A stretch of DNA of 64,000 nucleotides from Dactylosporangium roseum (GCF_025264685.1 NZ_CP073721.1:5447001-5511000), one strand, 5' to 3'; positions 7,148 to 16,546 are shown, counted from the stretch's first letter. Translations and numbers: made by a program. Notes: generated by a model not told the origin, from the letters alone.

Positions 7148-8545
7148 TCGGCCGCGCCCTCGCCGCCCTCGGCGCCGGCGCCGCCCGCCACCCCTGGCGT
7201 GTCGTCGGCGCCTGGCTCGTCCTCCTCGTGGCGGCCGTGGCACTTCAGCCGTCATTCGAGACTCGGCAGACCGCGATCACATACACCGTTGACGACAGCG
7301 AGTCCGCCCGGGTGGAGCAGTTGCTCCGGACCGAGTTCCCCGACCTGGGCACCGAGCGGGACCTTGTCGTCCTTTCCTCTCCGGCGGCGCCGCTGAGCGA
7401 CCCCGGCATGCAACAGAGCGTCAATCGCGTCCTGGACCGCCTGCGGCAGGACCCGGACGTCGTCCGCGTCGTTGCCCCCTCGGGCGTGCAGGGAACGCAG
7501 CTCGTCTCCCGCGACCAACACACCGCTGTCGCCATCGTCGCGCTGCGAGGCAGCCGGGCCGAGCTGCAAAGCCGGGCACCGCACCTGCAGCGAGTACTCG
7601 ACGGGGCAAGCGGCGCGTCACTGCGCGCCTACCTCGTCGGCTACGCGCCGATCGCCGCGCAGGTGGTCGACGCCGAGACGGCGAGCGCCGCACGGGCCGA
7701 ACGCATCGGTCTGCCGATAGCGTTACTCGTCCTGCTGCTCGCGCTCGGCACGGTCGTAGCCGCGGTGCTGCCGATCACGATGGGGGGCTTGGGCGTCCTG
7801 CTGGCCTTCGGCGTGCTCGGCGGGGTGAGCCTGGTGACGCCCCTCAACGGCATTCTCTCGGCGGTCGTGCCGATGATCGGGCTCGGGGTCGGCATCGACT
7901 ACGCCATGTTCGTCGTGACACGGTTCCGCGAGGAGTTGGCGCGGCGCAGAGCATCGCGGGGGTACGGTCCCGACGACCGGACCAGCCGTGAGGATGTGAT
8001 CGAGGTGGTCGGGGTCGCCCTGCGGCAGGCCGGCTCGACCGTGTTCTTCTCCGGGGTCGTCGTCCTGTTGTGCGTGCTGACCCTGACCGTCGTCGAGGCC
8101 CAGACGTTCCGGCACCTCGCGGTCGGCATGTCGCTCGCCGTCGCCACCGCGATGCTCACCGCGCTGACCCTGCTGCCCGCCGTGCTGGCGCTGCTCGGCG
8201 GGCGGATCGAGCGGTGGGCACTGCCCTGGCGGGGTCGTGTGACGACCAGTGCAGAACGGCCCGACGCCTGGCTCGCGCGCTGGGCACGGACGGTCATGCG
8301 ACGCCCGGTCGTCGCCGCGGCGCTCGCCGTCACGGCACTCGTCCTGGCCGGGACACCCGTGGCGCACCTGAGGCTGGGCATCGACCTCGGCATGAGCGGG
8401 TTGGGTGACTCACCGGCCGGCCGTGGTCGGCAGATCCTCGCCGAGCAGTTCAGCGCGAGCGCCGTCATGCCCCTCGACATCGTCTACACGCACCCGTTGC
8501 GGCGGCTCGACGACACCGACGCCCAGGCCATCGCCACGCTAGTGC
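7144..8545 (+). pseudogene. MMPL/RND membrane transporter, N-terminal part (gene cut by IS4-type element)
   Basis: 467 codons before the insertion. It has an N-terminal helix, a periplasmic loop, then a cluster of helices with the MMPL motif GLGVGIDYAMFVVTRFREE (about residues 247-265), as in MmpL lipid and drug exporters. The reading frame breaks at ATLV, where the IS begins, and resumes at QRLRTEPG on the far side. Removing the element and one 10-bp duplication restores a single 733-aa protein. The truncated product adds only five foreign residues before a stop. Confidence 0.9.
8536..8545 (+). repeat. Target-site duplication, left copy
   Basis: ACGCTAGTGC here is repeated exactly at 10068-10077, flanking the IS element. 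Confidence 0.9.
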
Positions 8546-10067
8546 CAATGCCGGGTAGTTAAGCCCAGCGGTGGCTGGTCAAGTGGTGTGTTGGTGTGGA
8601 TGTGGGCAGCGGGACTCCGGTAGAGAGGTACGTCCGCCAAGACATGCCTTGCTGCCGGGAGTCCCGCTGTTGGTTCAGTCTGTCATTACGCGTGTGGTGC
8701 GGGTCGCGGCAGGTCCGTTCGCGCCGGGTCATCTGGGTGAGTTGACCCAGCAGGTGCCGTTCGAGATGGTCGATGCCGTACTTGCTCAGACCCGCTGCAT
8801 GCAGCGGCGGGTGCGGGATCTGCCGTCGCGGGTGGTGGTGTATCTGCTGCTGGCGGGTTGTTTGTTCGCCGAGTTGGGGTATCGGCAGGTGTGGCAGCGT
8901 CTGGTCGCCGGTCTGGACGGGCTGCCGGTCGCGTACCCGAGCGAGGCCGCGTTGACCAAGGCCCGCCGGCGGGTCGGCCCGCAACCGTTGCGGGCGTTGT
9001 TCGACCTGCTGCGCGGCCCGGCGGCGGCGATGGCGGGGCCGGTGCGCTGGCGGGGGCTGCTGGTCTGCGCGATCGACGGGACCATGTTGTTCGCGGCGGA
9101 CAGCGCGGCGAACCTGACCCGGTTCAGCAAGCAGCGCGGCGGGCGCACCGGCGGGTCGGGTTATCCGATGCTGCGGCTGGTGACGGTGATGGCGTGTGGC
9201 ACCCGGTCGGTGATGGACGCGGTGTTCGGGGCGATCACCTGCGGCGAGACCACCTATGCCAGGGATCTGTTGGCCCGGCTGCCCGCCGGGGTGCTGCTGC
9301 TGGCCGACCGTAACTTCGCCGCCGGGCATCTGCTCAAGATCGTGACCGGCCGGCAGGCGCATCTGCTGGTGCGGGCCAAGACCGGCCGCGGCGGCCCGAA
9401 ACTGTCGATGCTGCACCGTTTCCGGGACGGCTCCTACCGATCGGTGTTCGGCGGCCAGCCGGTACGGGTCATCGACGCCGAGATCAGCATCGCGACCAAG
9501 GCCGGCACGGTCACCGGTGTCTACCGGCTGATCACCACCCTGCTGGACCCGCAGGCCCATCCGGCCACCGCGATGCTGCGGCTCTACCACGAACGGTGGG
9601 AGATCGAGACCGCCTACCTGGAGATCAAGTCCAGCATCCTCGGCGGCCGGGTCCTGCGGGCCCGGACCCCGGCCGGCGTCGACCAGGAGATCCACGCCTT
9701 GCTGGTCACCTACCAGATCCTGCGCACCGCCATGACCGACGCCACCAACAGCGACACCGCAGTGGACCCTGACCGGGCCAGCTTCACCATCGCCCTGCAC
9801 GCTGCCCGTGACCAGATCGTGCACGCCGCCGGGGTGATCGCCGACACCGTCATCGACCTGGTCGGCAACATCGGCCGCCTCGTCCTGAACGATCTCCTGC
9901 CCGAGCGACGGCTCCGCGTCAACGCCCGCACCGTCAAACGAGCAATCTCCAAATACAACGCCCGCGGCCCGAACATCGACCGACGCACCTACCAAGCCAC
10001 CATCAGCCTCACGATCCTCGCCGAACCCCCTTGACGACCAGCCCCGACCCTTAACTACCCGGCATTG
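8546..10067 (+). mobile_element. IS4-family insertion sequence, complete (1,522 bp)
   Basis: The termini CAATGCCGGGTAGTTAAG (8546-8563) and its exact reverse complement (10050-10067) form perfect 18-bp inverted repeats. They are flanked by a 10-bp direct duplication, in the range usual for the IS4 family. One transposase fills the element. The insertion splits an MMPL gene without loss of target bases, suggesting a fairly recent event. Confidence 0.92.
8571..10034 (+). CDS. IS4-family transposase
   Basis: 487 aa at most. An IS4 N-terminal domain (about 45-140) is followed by a DDE domain. AIDGTMLFAADS carries the first Asp, LLADRNFAAGHLL the second, and YHERWEIETAYLEIKSSIL the Glu in the Y-(2)-R-(3)-E-(6)-K signature. 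This is the IS4 type of DDE enzyme that cuts and pastes the element. The first ~35 residues are Arg/Cys-rich and unlike the family, so the true start is probably inside, near 8670. Confidence 0.9.
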   Translation: MAGQVVCWCGCGQRDSGREVRPPRHALLPGVPLLVQSVITRVVRVAAGPFAPGHLGELTQQVPFEMVDAVLAQTRCMQRRVRDLPSRVVVYLLLAGCLFAELGYRQVWQRLVAGLDGLPVAYPSEAALTKARRRVGPQPLRALFDLLRGPAAAMAGPVRWRGLLVCAIDGTMLFAADSAANLTRFSKQRGGRTGGSGYPMLRLVTVMACGTRSVMDAVFGAITCGETTYARDLLARLPAGVLLLADRNFAAGHLLKIVTGRQAHLLVRAKTGRGGPKLSMLHRFRDGSYRSVFGGQPVRVIDAEISIATKAGTVTGVYRLITTLLDPQAHPATAMLRLYHERWEIETAYLEIKSSILGGRVLRARTPAGVDQEIHALLVTYQILRTAMTDATNSDTAVDPDRASFTIALHAARDQIVHAAGVIADTVIDLVGNIGRLVLNDLLPERRLRVNARTVKRAISKYNARGPNIDRRTYQATISLTILAEPP

Positions 10068-10077
10068 ACGCTAGTGC
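10068..10077 (+). repeat. Target-site duplication, right copy
   Basis: Exact copy of ACGCTAGTGC from 8536-8545. Confidence 0.9.
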
Positions 10078-10877
10078 AGCGCTTGCGCACCGAACCGGGC
10101 GTCGCGGAAGTGACCGGTGACCCGTCTTTTGTCAGCCGGGACGGCCGATCGGCGTACCTGTCGGTGACGCTCGCCGTCCCGCCCGACTCCCCGGCAGCCG
10201 TCGACGTCGTCCGCCGGATCCGCGCCAGCCCGGCGGCGCCCGGCGAGGTCCGTGTCGGCGGGCCGACGGCGGAGTTCCTCGACATGAGCGAGGAGACACA
10301 GAGCAAGACCTGGCTCGTCATCGGCCTCGTGCTGGGACTGTCATTCGTCTTCCTCACCGTGATACTCCGCAGCGTGATCCTGCCGCTGAAGGCGATCGTC
10401 ATGAACCTGCTCGCTACCGGCGCGGCGTACGGGCTGCTTGTCTGGGGCTTCCAGGACGCTCACCTGGCCGGGCCGCTGGATTTCGTCAGCAGCGGCAGCG
10501 TGCAGGTGTACCTCCCGCTGACCGCGTTCGCGCTGCTCTTCGGCCTGTCGATGGACTACGAGGTCTTCCTCGTTCGGCGGGTTCAGGAGGAGTGGCGCGC
10601 CACCGGCGACACCGAGCACGCGGTAGCGGTCGGGCTGCGGCACACCGCCCTGCCCATCACCGCCGCCGCAGCGATCATGGCCGCCGTGTTCGGCTCATTC
10701 GTCACCTCCGACATCCTCGAGATGCAGCAGATCGGCTTCGGCCTCGCAGCGGCCGTCCTCCTCGACGCCACCCTCGTACGAATCGTGCTTGTACCGGCCG
10801 TCATGCGCCTGGCCAGCAGCGCGAACTGGTGGCTGCCGGCCTGGCTCGACCGCTGGCTGCCACACATCGACGCCTAG
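10078..10877 (+). pseudogene. MMPL/RND membrane transporter, C-terminal part
   Basis: About 266 codons continuing the frame of 7144-8545. It holds the second periplasmic region and the second helix bundle, with FGLSMDYEVFLVRRVQEEW, the second-half counterpart of the GIDYAMF motif. Without the IS the pump would have the usual twofold MMPL layout. A TTG at 10065, inside the IS end, could in principle start translation of this half, but half pumps are not known to work. Confidence 0.85.
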
Positions 10878-10929
10878 AAGCCGGGCGGATCGGTCCTCCA
10901 CCGCCTCATCACGGCTCGGCGACCGCCTG

Positions 10930-11080
10930 GTGGCACTCCCTCCGCTGGCCGCCGCTCGATTCGACGCCGGACCGGGGGTGACCGGACCGCTCGGGCCGAA
11001 CGGGGCGGGAAAGACCACGCTGCTGCGGATCATCGCCACCGTCCTGGCGCCGGACCGCGGCACGGTGACAGCCAGTACAA
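10930..11080 (+). pseudogene. ABC transporter ATPase, N-terminal fragment
   Basis: The frame here reads PGVTGPLGPNGAGKTTLL and RIIATVLAPDRGTVT, an unmistakable Walker A region of an ABC-2 type drug or antibiotic exporter ATPase. There is no start codon in a sensible place, and the protein text ends soon after the first strand-helix unit. The signature and Walker B motifs are absent. A relic of a deleted gene. Confidence 0.75.
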
Positions 11081-11108
11081 GCCCTGCCCGGTCGCGAATG
11101 ACTCGATG

Positions 11109-11327
11109 TCAGGCCGGGGTGCCCGGATCTTCCGTGCGGTCGGGCCGGAAGATTTCCTCGATGGTCAGGCCGAAGACGTCGGCGATGGTGAACGCCAGCG
11201 GCAGGCTGGGGTCGTAGCGCTCCGTTTCGATGGCGTTGATGGCCTGCCGGGAGACTTGGCACCGGTCGGCCAAGTCGGCCTGGCTCCACCGGCGAGCTGC
11301 GCGCAGTTCGCGTAGCCGGTTCTTCAC
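11109..11327 (-). CDS. Small XRE-family HTH regulator (YozG-like)
   Basis: 72 aa, nearly all one helix-turn-helix domain: LRELRAARRWSQADLADRCQ, then VSRQAINAIETERYDPSL as the recognition helix, then FGLTIEEIF. This is the short XRE type often co-transcribed with a small membrane protein, as here: the membrane gene ends 12 bp upstream on the same strand. It is a good candidate to bind the paired AAGGTNNACCTT boxes at 11,756-11,815 upstream of its own operon. Confidence 0.85.
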   Translation of the reverse strand: MKNRLRELRAARRWSQADLADRCQVSRQAINAIETERYDPSLPLAFTIADVFGLTIEEIFRPDRTEDPGTPA

Positions 11328-11339
11328 AGGTGCTCGCCT

Positions 11340-11747
11340 TCAGCGGTGGAAGCGGGTGCGCAGGTCCGCGATCAGCAGCCAGATGGCCACGCCGCCGAGG
11401 AGGATCAGTTGCGTGAGCTGATGGAGCCGGATGATGCCGGCGGCGTCGAGCAGGGTGGCCACTTGCAGTGCCACGAGGACGGCGGCGAACGCGATGGCCA
11501 TGCTCTCCAACTGGATCCGGCGCAGGTATTCGTCCGCGCGCCGGAATGCGCGCAGCAGCACCCAGGCCACCGCGAGGGTGAACACGGTGGTGGTCGCGAT
11601 CCACCAGGCCTTCTGGGCGGTGCTCTGGTCGGGGCTGCTGCCCAGGGTCAGGGCGACGATGCCCAACGCGGACACGGGTATGCCGTCGATGAGCACAGCG
11701 CGGCGGGCCGCACGCGTCACCTGGTCCTGCTGTACCTGCTTCGCCAT
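11340..11747 (-). CDS. Small four-helix membrane protein (unknown function)
   Basis: 135 aa from the ATG at 11747. It has four hydrophobic stretches (about 17-35, 45-63, 80-100, 108-128) separated by short charged loops such as RAFRRADEYLRRIQLES. Small membrane proteins of this size commonly pair with YozG-like regulators. The ATG lies seven bases after a TACATT -10 box, so the mRNA is probably leaderless; an upstream in-frame GTG (11774) lies between the -35 and -10 boxes and is unlikely to be used. Confidence 0.75.
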   Translation of the reverse strand: MAKQVQQDQVTRAARRAVLIDGIPVSALGIVALTLGSSPDQSTAQKAWWIATTTVFTLAVAWVLLRAFRRADEYLRRIQLESMAIAFAAVLVALQVATLLDAAGIIRLHQLTQLILLGGVAIWLLIADLRTRFHR

Positions 11748-11753
11748 GCGAGG

Positions 11754-11817
11754 AATGTAAGGTTCACCTTCCACAAAGTCAAGCGACCTTGACTCGATGG
11801 AAGGTACACCTTACATT
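11754..11817. promoter_or_regulatory. Symmetric divergent promoters with twin operators
   Basis: On each strand TTGACT and TACATT are separated by exactly 17 bp: plus 11789-11794 and 11812-11817; minus 11777-11782 and 11754-11759. Each spacer carries the palindrome AAGGTNNACCTT, within arms 11756-11773 and 11798-11815 that are near mirror images. A regulator bound to either arm would block RNA polymerase. Both genes start with an ATG six or seven bases after the -10 box. Confidence 0.75.
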
Positions 11818-11823
11818 TTGGCG

Positions 11824-13068
11824 ATGTTGAACGACAGACGACTCCTGAGCCGCCGAGCGCTGCTCGGCACCGCCGTCGCGTCAGCCGTCGCTTCCGTCCC
11901 GACGGCCACCGCGGCGTCCGCCCAGTCGCGACCCGCCGCGGATTCGCTGGTCGCGGCCAGCCCCGCGCCGGCTCCGGTGCGGCTGACCCTGCCCGCACCA
12001 ACCGGTCCGCATCCCCTGGGCACGGTCTCCTTGCACCTGGTCGACCGGGCGCGCGTCGACCCCTGGCAGGCTTCCCGCCCGGCCCGGGAACTCATGATCC
12101 AGCTCTGGTACCCGGCCCGCGCCGCCCATGGCCACCCGCCCGCGCCGTGGATGTCACCCGGCGCCGTCACCTTCTTCGAGCAGGCACAAGGCATCCCGTC
12201 CGGCACACTGCTGCTGCCGGTCACGCACGCCCACCTGGCCGCACCGGTGGACCGCGGCCGGGGCGGCAGGCCGGTCGTCCTGTACTCGCCGGGCCTGCGC
12301 AGCGACCGCAGCCTCGGCACTGTTCTGATCGAGGAACTGACCAGCCACGGCTACCTGGTCGTGGCCATCGACCACACCTACGACGCCGACCAGGTCGAGT
12401 TTCCCGGCGGCCGGGTGGAAACCTTCGCCATCACCGGCGACATCGACGATGCCCTCATCGCCGAGGCCCTCGCGGTGCGCACCGCGGACACCCGGTTCGT
12501 GCTCGACCAGCTCACCGCGCTCAACGCCGGACACAACACCGACGCCGGACGGCGACCCCTGCCACCCACCATCGCCGGCGCGTTCGACCTGTCCCGCGTC
12601 GGCATGCTCGGCCACTCCCTCGGTGGCGCCACAGCCGCCGCGGCCATCCGCGCCGACCGGCGTCTCCGGGCCGGCGTCAATCTGGACGGCAGCCTCCCGC
12701 CGCCCGCCACGGACGGTACCGACCGGCCATTCCTGCTCTTCGGCAGCGACCCCGGCCCAGGCCCGGAGGATCCGAGCTGGGACAAGTTCTGGGCCAGCCA
12801 GTACGGCTGGAAACGCGAACTGGCCCTCATCGGTTCCACCCACACCTCGTTCACCGACCTGGAAACGCTGCTACCCCAGGCCGCGCCCACCCTGGGGTTG
12901 ACGCCCAGCCAGGTGACGCAAGCCATCGGCACCCTCGATCCGCACCACGCCATCCACGCGCAACGCGACTATCTACGAGCGTTCTTCGACCTTCACCTAC
13001 GCCACCTCGACAACCACCTGCTCCGGCGCCCCTCGCCCCGCTACCCGCAGATCCGGTTCCTTCGATGA
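11824..13068 (+). CDS. TAT-exported alpha/beta hydrolase, PAF-acetylhydrolase-like
   Basis: 414 aa. The N-terminus has a twin-arginine signal (LLSRRALLGTAVASA) ending near TAASAQS, so the enzyme is exported folded. GHSLGGATAAAA (about 260-271) is the nucleophile elbow with the catalytic Ser. VVLYSPGLRSDRS gives the oxyanion region and STHTSF the likely catalytic His. The layout fits the PAF-AH/plant-type lipase group, which hydrolyses short acyl esters. It shares its promoter region with the XRE/membrane operon, so the two are probably repressed together. Confidence 0.85.
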   Translation: MLNDRRLLSRRALLGTAVASAVASVPTATAASAQSRPAADSLVAASPAPAPVRLTLPAPTGPHPLGTVSLHLVDRARVDPWQASRPARELMIQLWYPARAAHGHPPAPWMSPGAVTFFEQAQGIPSGTLLLPVTHAHLAAPVDRGRGGRPVVLYSPGLRSDRSLGTVLIEELTSHGYLVVAIDHTYDADQVEFPGGRVETFAITGDIDDALIAEALAVRTADTRFVLDQLTALNAGHNTDAGRRPLPPTIAGAFDLSRVGMLGHSLGGATAAAAIRADRRLRAGVNLDGSLPPPATDGTDRPFLLFGSDPGPGPEDPSWDKFWASQYGWKRELALIGSTHTSFTDLETLLPQAAPTLGLTPSQVTQAIGTLDPHHAIHAQRDYLRAFFDLHLRHLDNHLLRRPSPRYPQIRFLR

Positions 13069-13189
13069 GGTACCCGCTGTCCACACTCGACGGTCATCCC
13101 GTCAGGCCCGCGTCGATCCCGGGCGTGGATCGGCGAATCTCGGGAGCCGCACTCCGTTCCACCATCGGGCCGGTATTTCTCGCGCGAAC

Positions 13190-13345
13190 GTGACGGCGAC
13201 GACGAAGTTGCCGACGAAGACCAGGCCTCAGTTGCGCAACACGCCGCGTAGGCACCACCCGGGCGCCGGTCGATCAGCGCCAGGAGCACCAGCGTGAAGA
13301 CCCCGGTGAGCAGGTCGAAGCCCAGCAGGTTGGATGACTGATCCG
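13190..13345 (-). pseudogene. Formate/nitrite channel (FNT family) fragment
   Basis: Minus-strand text reads NLLGFDLLTGVFTLVLLALI, then DRRPG. After a one-base frameshift comes LRGVLRN, a TGA in place of the family's Trp, and GLVFVGNFVVAVTFAR. Order and spacing match the helix 3-4 region of FocA/NirC channels (the N-W-x-x-V-x-x-GN-x-V-G motif). It is broken twice and truncated on both sides. 13,069-13,371 contains nothing else I can support. Confidence 0.55.
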
Positions 13346-13371
13346 ACGGGCCGGGACTGACCGCCTCGATG

Positions 13372-14535
13372 CTATGTCTGGACCGCCGCGCCGCAGGCTA
13401 GCAACTCGTCCACATAGTCGATGCCCCAAGACTCCAGAGCCATCCTGGTCCCCGCGCCGACATCGGTGGGTTGAGCGCCAAGCTTCGCGACGGTCCGGCT
13501 GAATCGCGGTGCCGGCCCAGGCTCGATCCTTCCCCCGCGCTCGACGAGGGTCCCCCTCGCGACCATGTGCGGATGACGCGCCGCTTCCCGCGGCCGCAGT
13601 ACGGGAGCCACACATGCGTCCGTTCCTTCGAACACGGCGACCCATTCGGCCATGGTGCGAGAGGATATTCGCTGCGCGAACAAGGTTCGCATCTCCGGAT
13701 GACGATCCACATCATCCTGATCCGGACACTCGGACTCAATGTCAAGCAGGCGAACCAGAGTCTGGAAGAACCTCGGCTCGAGCGCGCCCACCGACAGATG
13801 CCGGCCATCGGCGGTCTCGTAGACGTCGTAGAACGGCACGCCACCGTCAAGCAGGTTGGCGGCGCGGTCCTCGGTGAATGCTCCAGCCGCCAACTGTCCC
13901 CAGTGCATCGCACTGAGGTGCGCGGTGCCGTCTACGATCGCCGCGTCCACAACCTGTCCTTGCCCTGAGAGGCGCGCCTCCAGCAGAGCCGCGAGTAGAC
14001 CGATCACGAGATAGGTGGAGCCACCACCGAAGTCGCCGAGAAGGTTCGCCGGAAACTGGGGACGGACAGGGTCCTGCCCTAACCCGAACAGGGCACCCGC
14101 CACGGAGATGTAGTTGATGTCATGGCCGGCGGTCGCAGCAAGTGGGCCATCCTGACCCCAGCCGGTCATTCGCCCGTATACGAGCCGCTGGTTGACCGCA
14201 CGACAGGCATCTGGACCAAAGCCGAGCCGCTCAGCGACGCCAGGACGAAGGCCCTCGACGAGAACGTCGGCCCGCCCGGCAAGGTCAAGCACCGTTCGGA
14301 CTGCCTCAGGTCGCTTCAAGTCAAGGGCGACGGAAGGGCGGCCCCGCGTCAACAAATCGTGTGGTCCACCGCCGAGTGCCTGCCCGCCGGGTCGCTCGAT
14401 ACGAATCACATCGGCACCGAGGTCCGCGAGGATCATGCACGCATGCGGCCCAGGTCCGATCCCACCGATCTCAACCACACGGACCCCCTGCAACGGACCA
14501 CTGCCGGGCGCCGAATCCCTTCCATTCTCCGTCAC
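13372..14535 (-). CDS. Alpha-methylacyl-CoA racemase / CaiB-BaiF family III CoA-transferase
   Basis: 387 aa. GVRVVEIGGIGPGPHACMIL at residues 19-38 is the family opening. GHDINYISVAGAL (about 135) and LLGDFGGGSTYLV (about 166) carry the His and Asp that in alpha-methylacyl-CoA racemases act as the acid/base pair. That favours racemase over CoA-transferase, where a single Asp is used. It would invert the 2-methyl centre of branched acyl-CoAs for beta-oxidation. It stands alone, about 1 kb from the cyclodeaminase-like/GntR pair on the same strand. Confidence 0.8.
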   Translation of the reverse strand: MTENGRDSAPGSGPLQGVRVVEIGGIGPGPHACMILADLGADVIRIERPGGQALGGGPHDLLTRGRPSVALDLKRPEAVRTVLDLAGRADVLVEGLRPGVAERLGFGPDACRAVNQRLVYGRMTGWGQDGPLAATAGHDINYISVAGALFGLGQDPVRPQFPANLLGDFGGGSTYLVIGLLAALLEARLSGQGQVVDAAIVDGTAHLSAMHWGQLAAGAFTEDRAANLLDGGVPFYDVYETADGRHLSVGALEPRFFQTLVRLLDIESECPDQDDVDRHPEMRTLFAQRISSRTMAEWVAVFEGTDACVAPVLRPREAARHPHMVARGTLVERGGRIEPGPAPRFSRTVAKLGAQPTDVGAGTRMALESWGIDYVDELLACGAAVQT

Positions 14536-14606
14536 GCCCCTGACACTACTTGGCTCGGCACCCCAGTACCGACCGCTCGCCGCGGCGGCGGCGGGCCCCC
14601 ATCTGC

Positions 14607-14686
14607 GCGTCGATCTTGCAGTCGTGGTGCCGTGAAACTCCCACGATGCGCGGGTTTGTCAGGCACCACAACTGCAAGATCGACGC
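14607..14686. repeat. Palindromic MITE-like element, copy 1
   Basis: Two 25-bp arms (14607-14631 and 14662-14686), GCGTCGATCTTGCAGTCGTG and on to GTGCC, match at 24 of 25 positions as an inverted repeat around a 30-bp spacer. The same arm with one or two changes forms the element at 17,424-17,549. It lies directly upstream of a gene that has lost its 5' part. Confidence 0.75.
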
Positions 14687-14750
14687 TGTCGTTGTCCGGC
14701 ATGGGGTCAGGAAGCCTGGGTGGGCAGCGATGCTCATATGCGGCGGATGG

Positions 14751-15321
14751 CTCACCATCCAGGGGTGGCGAGTGGATTCGCGACCTGGATCGGGTGCGAC
14801 GAATCTGGGCCGACTGCCAGGGCGGCCGGTATGAGGTGGGAGTCCAGCCCGGACACCCCTTGGGCTTCTACTCACACGCCTATGCCGGGGAGGTCGCGCT
14901 GTGCCGGGTGCTGGCCGATCCCACCGGTGAGTTGACCGATCTGCGGACGCGTGCGCGCGAGTACCCGGCGGCGCTGGGCGACGCACTCGTCGAGGGATTG
15001 TGGGAGGCGGATTTCGCGGTTCAGTTGGCGCACTACGGCACGGCCGGAACCGACCCGACGTATGCGGCCGGGTGCCTGTTCCGCGGCATCGGTGTGGCCT
15101 GCCATGCGCTGCACGGCCGCGCCCGCCAATGGCTGATCAACGAGAAGGGCATGGTGGCGTCCGCGGCAATGCTGGCTGTCGCACCACCGAGCTTCGCCGA
15201 ACGAGCCCACTCGCTGCTGGCCGGCGTCGGGGGATCCCAGCAGCGCATTGCCGAGACAGCGGCGAAGGCGGAGGCGCTGATCGCAGAGGTGCGCGCAGCC
15301 ATCGCACAGCCGGCGTCGTAG
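14751..15321 (+). pseudogene. Nucleotidyltransferase-domain protein, C-terminal remnant
   Basis: The frame reads DLDRVRRIWADCQGGRYEVG and GHPLGFYSHAYAGEVALCRVL, then ADPTGELTDLR, ending with a helical tail (AETAAKAEALIAEVRAAIAQ). This resembles the C-terminal helical half of stand-alone bacterial nucleotidyltransferases. The N-terminal GS...D-x-D catalytic domain is absent: the protein-like text begins just after the palindromic element at 14,607-14,686. No good start codon is visible. I read it as a 5'-truncated gene. Confidence 0.5.
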
Positions 15322-15541
15322 CCTCGCGTGACCGTCGTGCCGGGCTGACCAAAGGCGACATGGCCGGACAGGGCTCGGAGGTCGGTGCGGCGGTCACCCT
15401 CGGTCCGGCCGCCCTGCCCGGAGCCGGTTCGGCACGCACGGCACGAGCGATCCCGGGCCGCCGCTCGCTACGCCGACACGCTGCCCGCCCCTGGTGAACC
15501 ACCGACCCCCGCGTCGGTGCCCGCGTCGCCGGCGCAGCTTC

Positions 15542-16546
15542 TCATGGCTGCGGCGTCGACGTGATGGACCGATAGATCGCGGCAGCGACGACGAGATCTT
15601 GCCAAGGCATGCCCACGAACTTGAACAGACGCGGTCGCGTTGAGTCCACATGCGCGTTGCCGGTCACGACATCGCTCAGAGTGACGAGGACGTCGCCATC
15701 GATCAAGCCCGATTCGACGGGTATGATGATGTCGCCAGCCTCGCGCAGGACGCTCGAGCGTGACTCAATGACGACGGTCGCACGTGTGATGAGCGTGTCG
15801 TCGGTCTCCCGGGTTTCGGGCGAGTGGGAACCCATGGCCACCACGACTGCCGAGTCCCTGACAAGAGCGCCGTCGAACAAGGGCGTGGGCGAGGACGTGC
15901 AGGTGCAGATGATGTCCGCCCGTGCCACGGCCGGCGCAGCCTCTTCGAGGATGTACGGGCGCGCGGGAGTCCCAGTCTGCGTGATCTCGGCGGCCAGCGC
16001 CTCGACAGACGCGGCATCGACCCCGACCAACGACACGTCCGTCACGTTCCTCAGGGCACACAAGGCGAGGGCATGCCCACGGGCCTGGGGGCCTGCGCCG
16101 AAAATCGTGAGCCGTTCCGGCTTCCGGTCAGGAGTGAGGAAGCGAAGTGCCAGTGCCGACAATGCGGGGGTCCGCAGGTTCGTCAAAGCGATACCGTCGA
16201 TGATGGCGGCCGGCCGCTGGTCCGGCCCGTCAAACAGCAGATAGGCCCCTTGGATGAGGGGAAGGCCACGCCGCGGGTTCGCCTCGGTGCTGGACAGGAC
16301 CTTGATGCCGCTCAGCTCACCCAGTGTCGACGGCATCATGAGAAATTCCCCGGTGGCGGTCTCGATCCGGCTGCGCATCGGGTCACACTCAGGGTCCAGC
16401 CCGTTGAGCAGTGCGTTCTCGAGTGCGTCGACGGCCGCCTCGAACGGAACGTGCGCCGCCACCTCATCGGCGGAGATCAGCCGCATCCCCGCAAAGTGCC
16501 GTTCGTGCGCCTGGGTTGGCTTTCCGCGTGGACGCAGATTGGTCAT
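15542..16546 (-). CDS. Ornithine cyclodeaminase / mu-crystallin family enzyme
   Basis: 334 aa from the ATG at 16546, one base after the GntR stop. IFGAGPQARGHALALCAL (about 150) is the NAD(P)H-binding motif. SRIETATGEFLMMPS, GIKVLSS and NLRTPALSALAL line the active site, the last being the family signature. The ICTCTSSPTPLFDG segment follows the Rossmann domain. Members include ornithine cyclodeaminase, alanine dehydrogenase and ketimine reductases; substrate is not readable here. Coupling to a GntR regulator suggests an inducible amino- or keto-acid pathway. Confidence 0.85.
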   Translation of the reverse strand: MTNLRPRGKPTQAHERHFAGMRLISADEVAAHVPFEAAVDALENALLNGLDPECDPMRSRIETATGEFLMMPSTLGELSGIKVLSSTEANPRRGLPLIQGAYLLFDGPDQRPAAIIDGIALTNLRTPALSALALRFLTPDRKPERLTIFGAGPQARGHALALCALRNVTDVSLVGVDAASVEALAAEITQTGTPARPYILEEAAPAVARADIICTCTSSPTPLFDGALVRDSAVVVAMGSHSPETRETDDTLITRATVVIESRSSVLREAGDIIIPVESGLIDGDVLVTLSDVVTGNAHVDSTRPRLFKFVGMPWQDLVVAAAIYRSITSTPQP

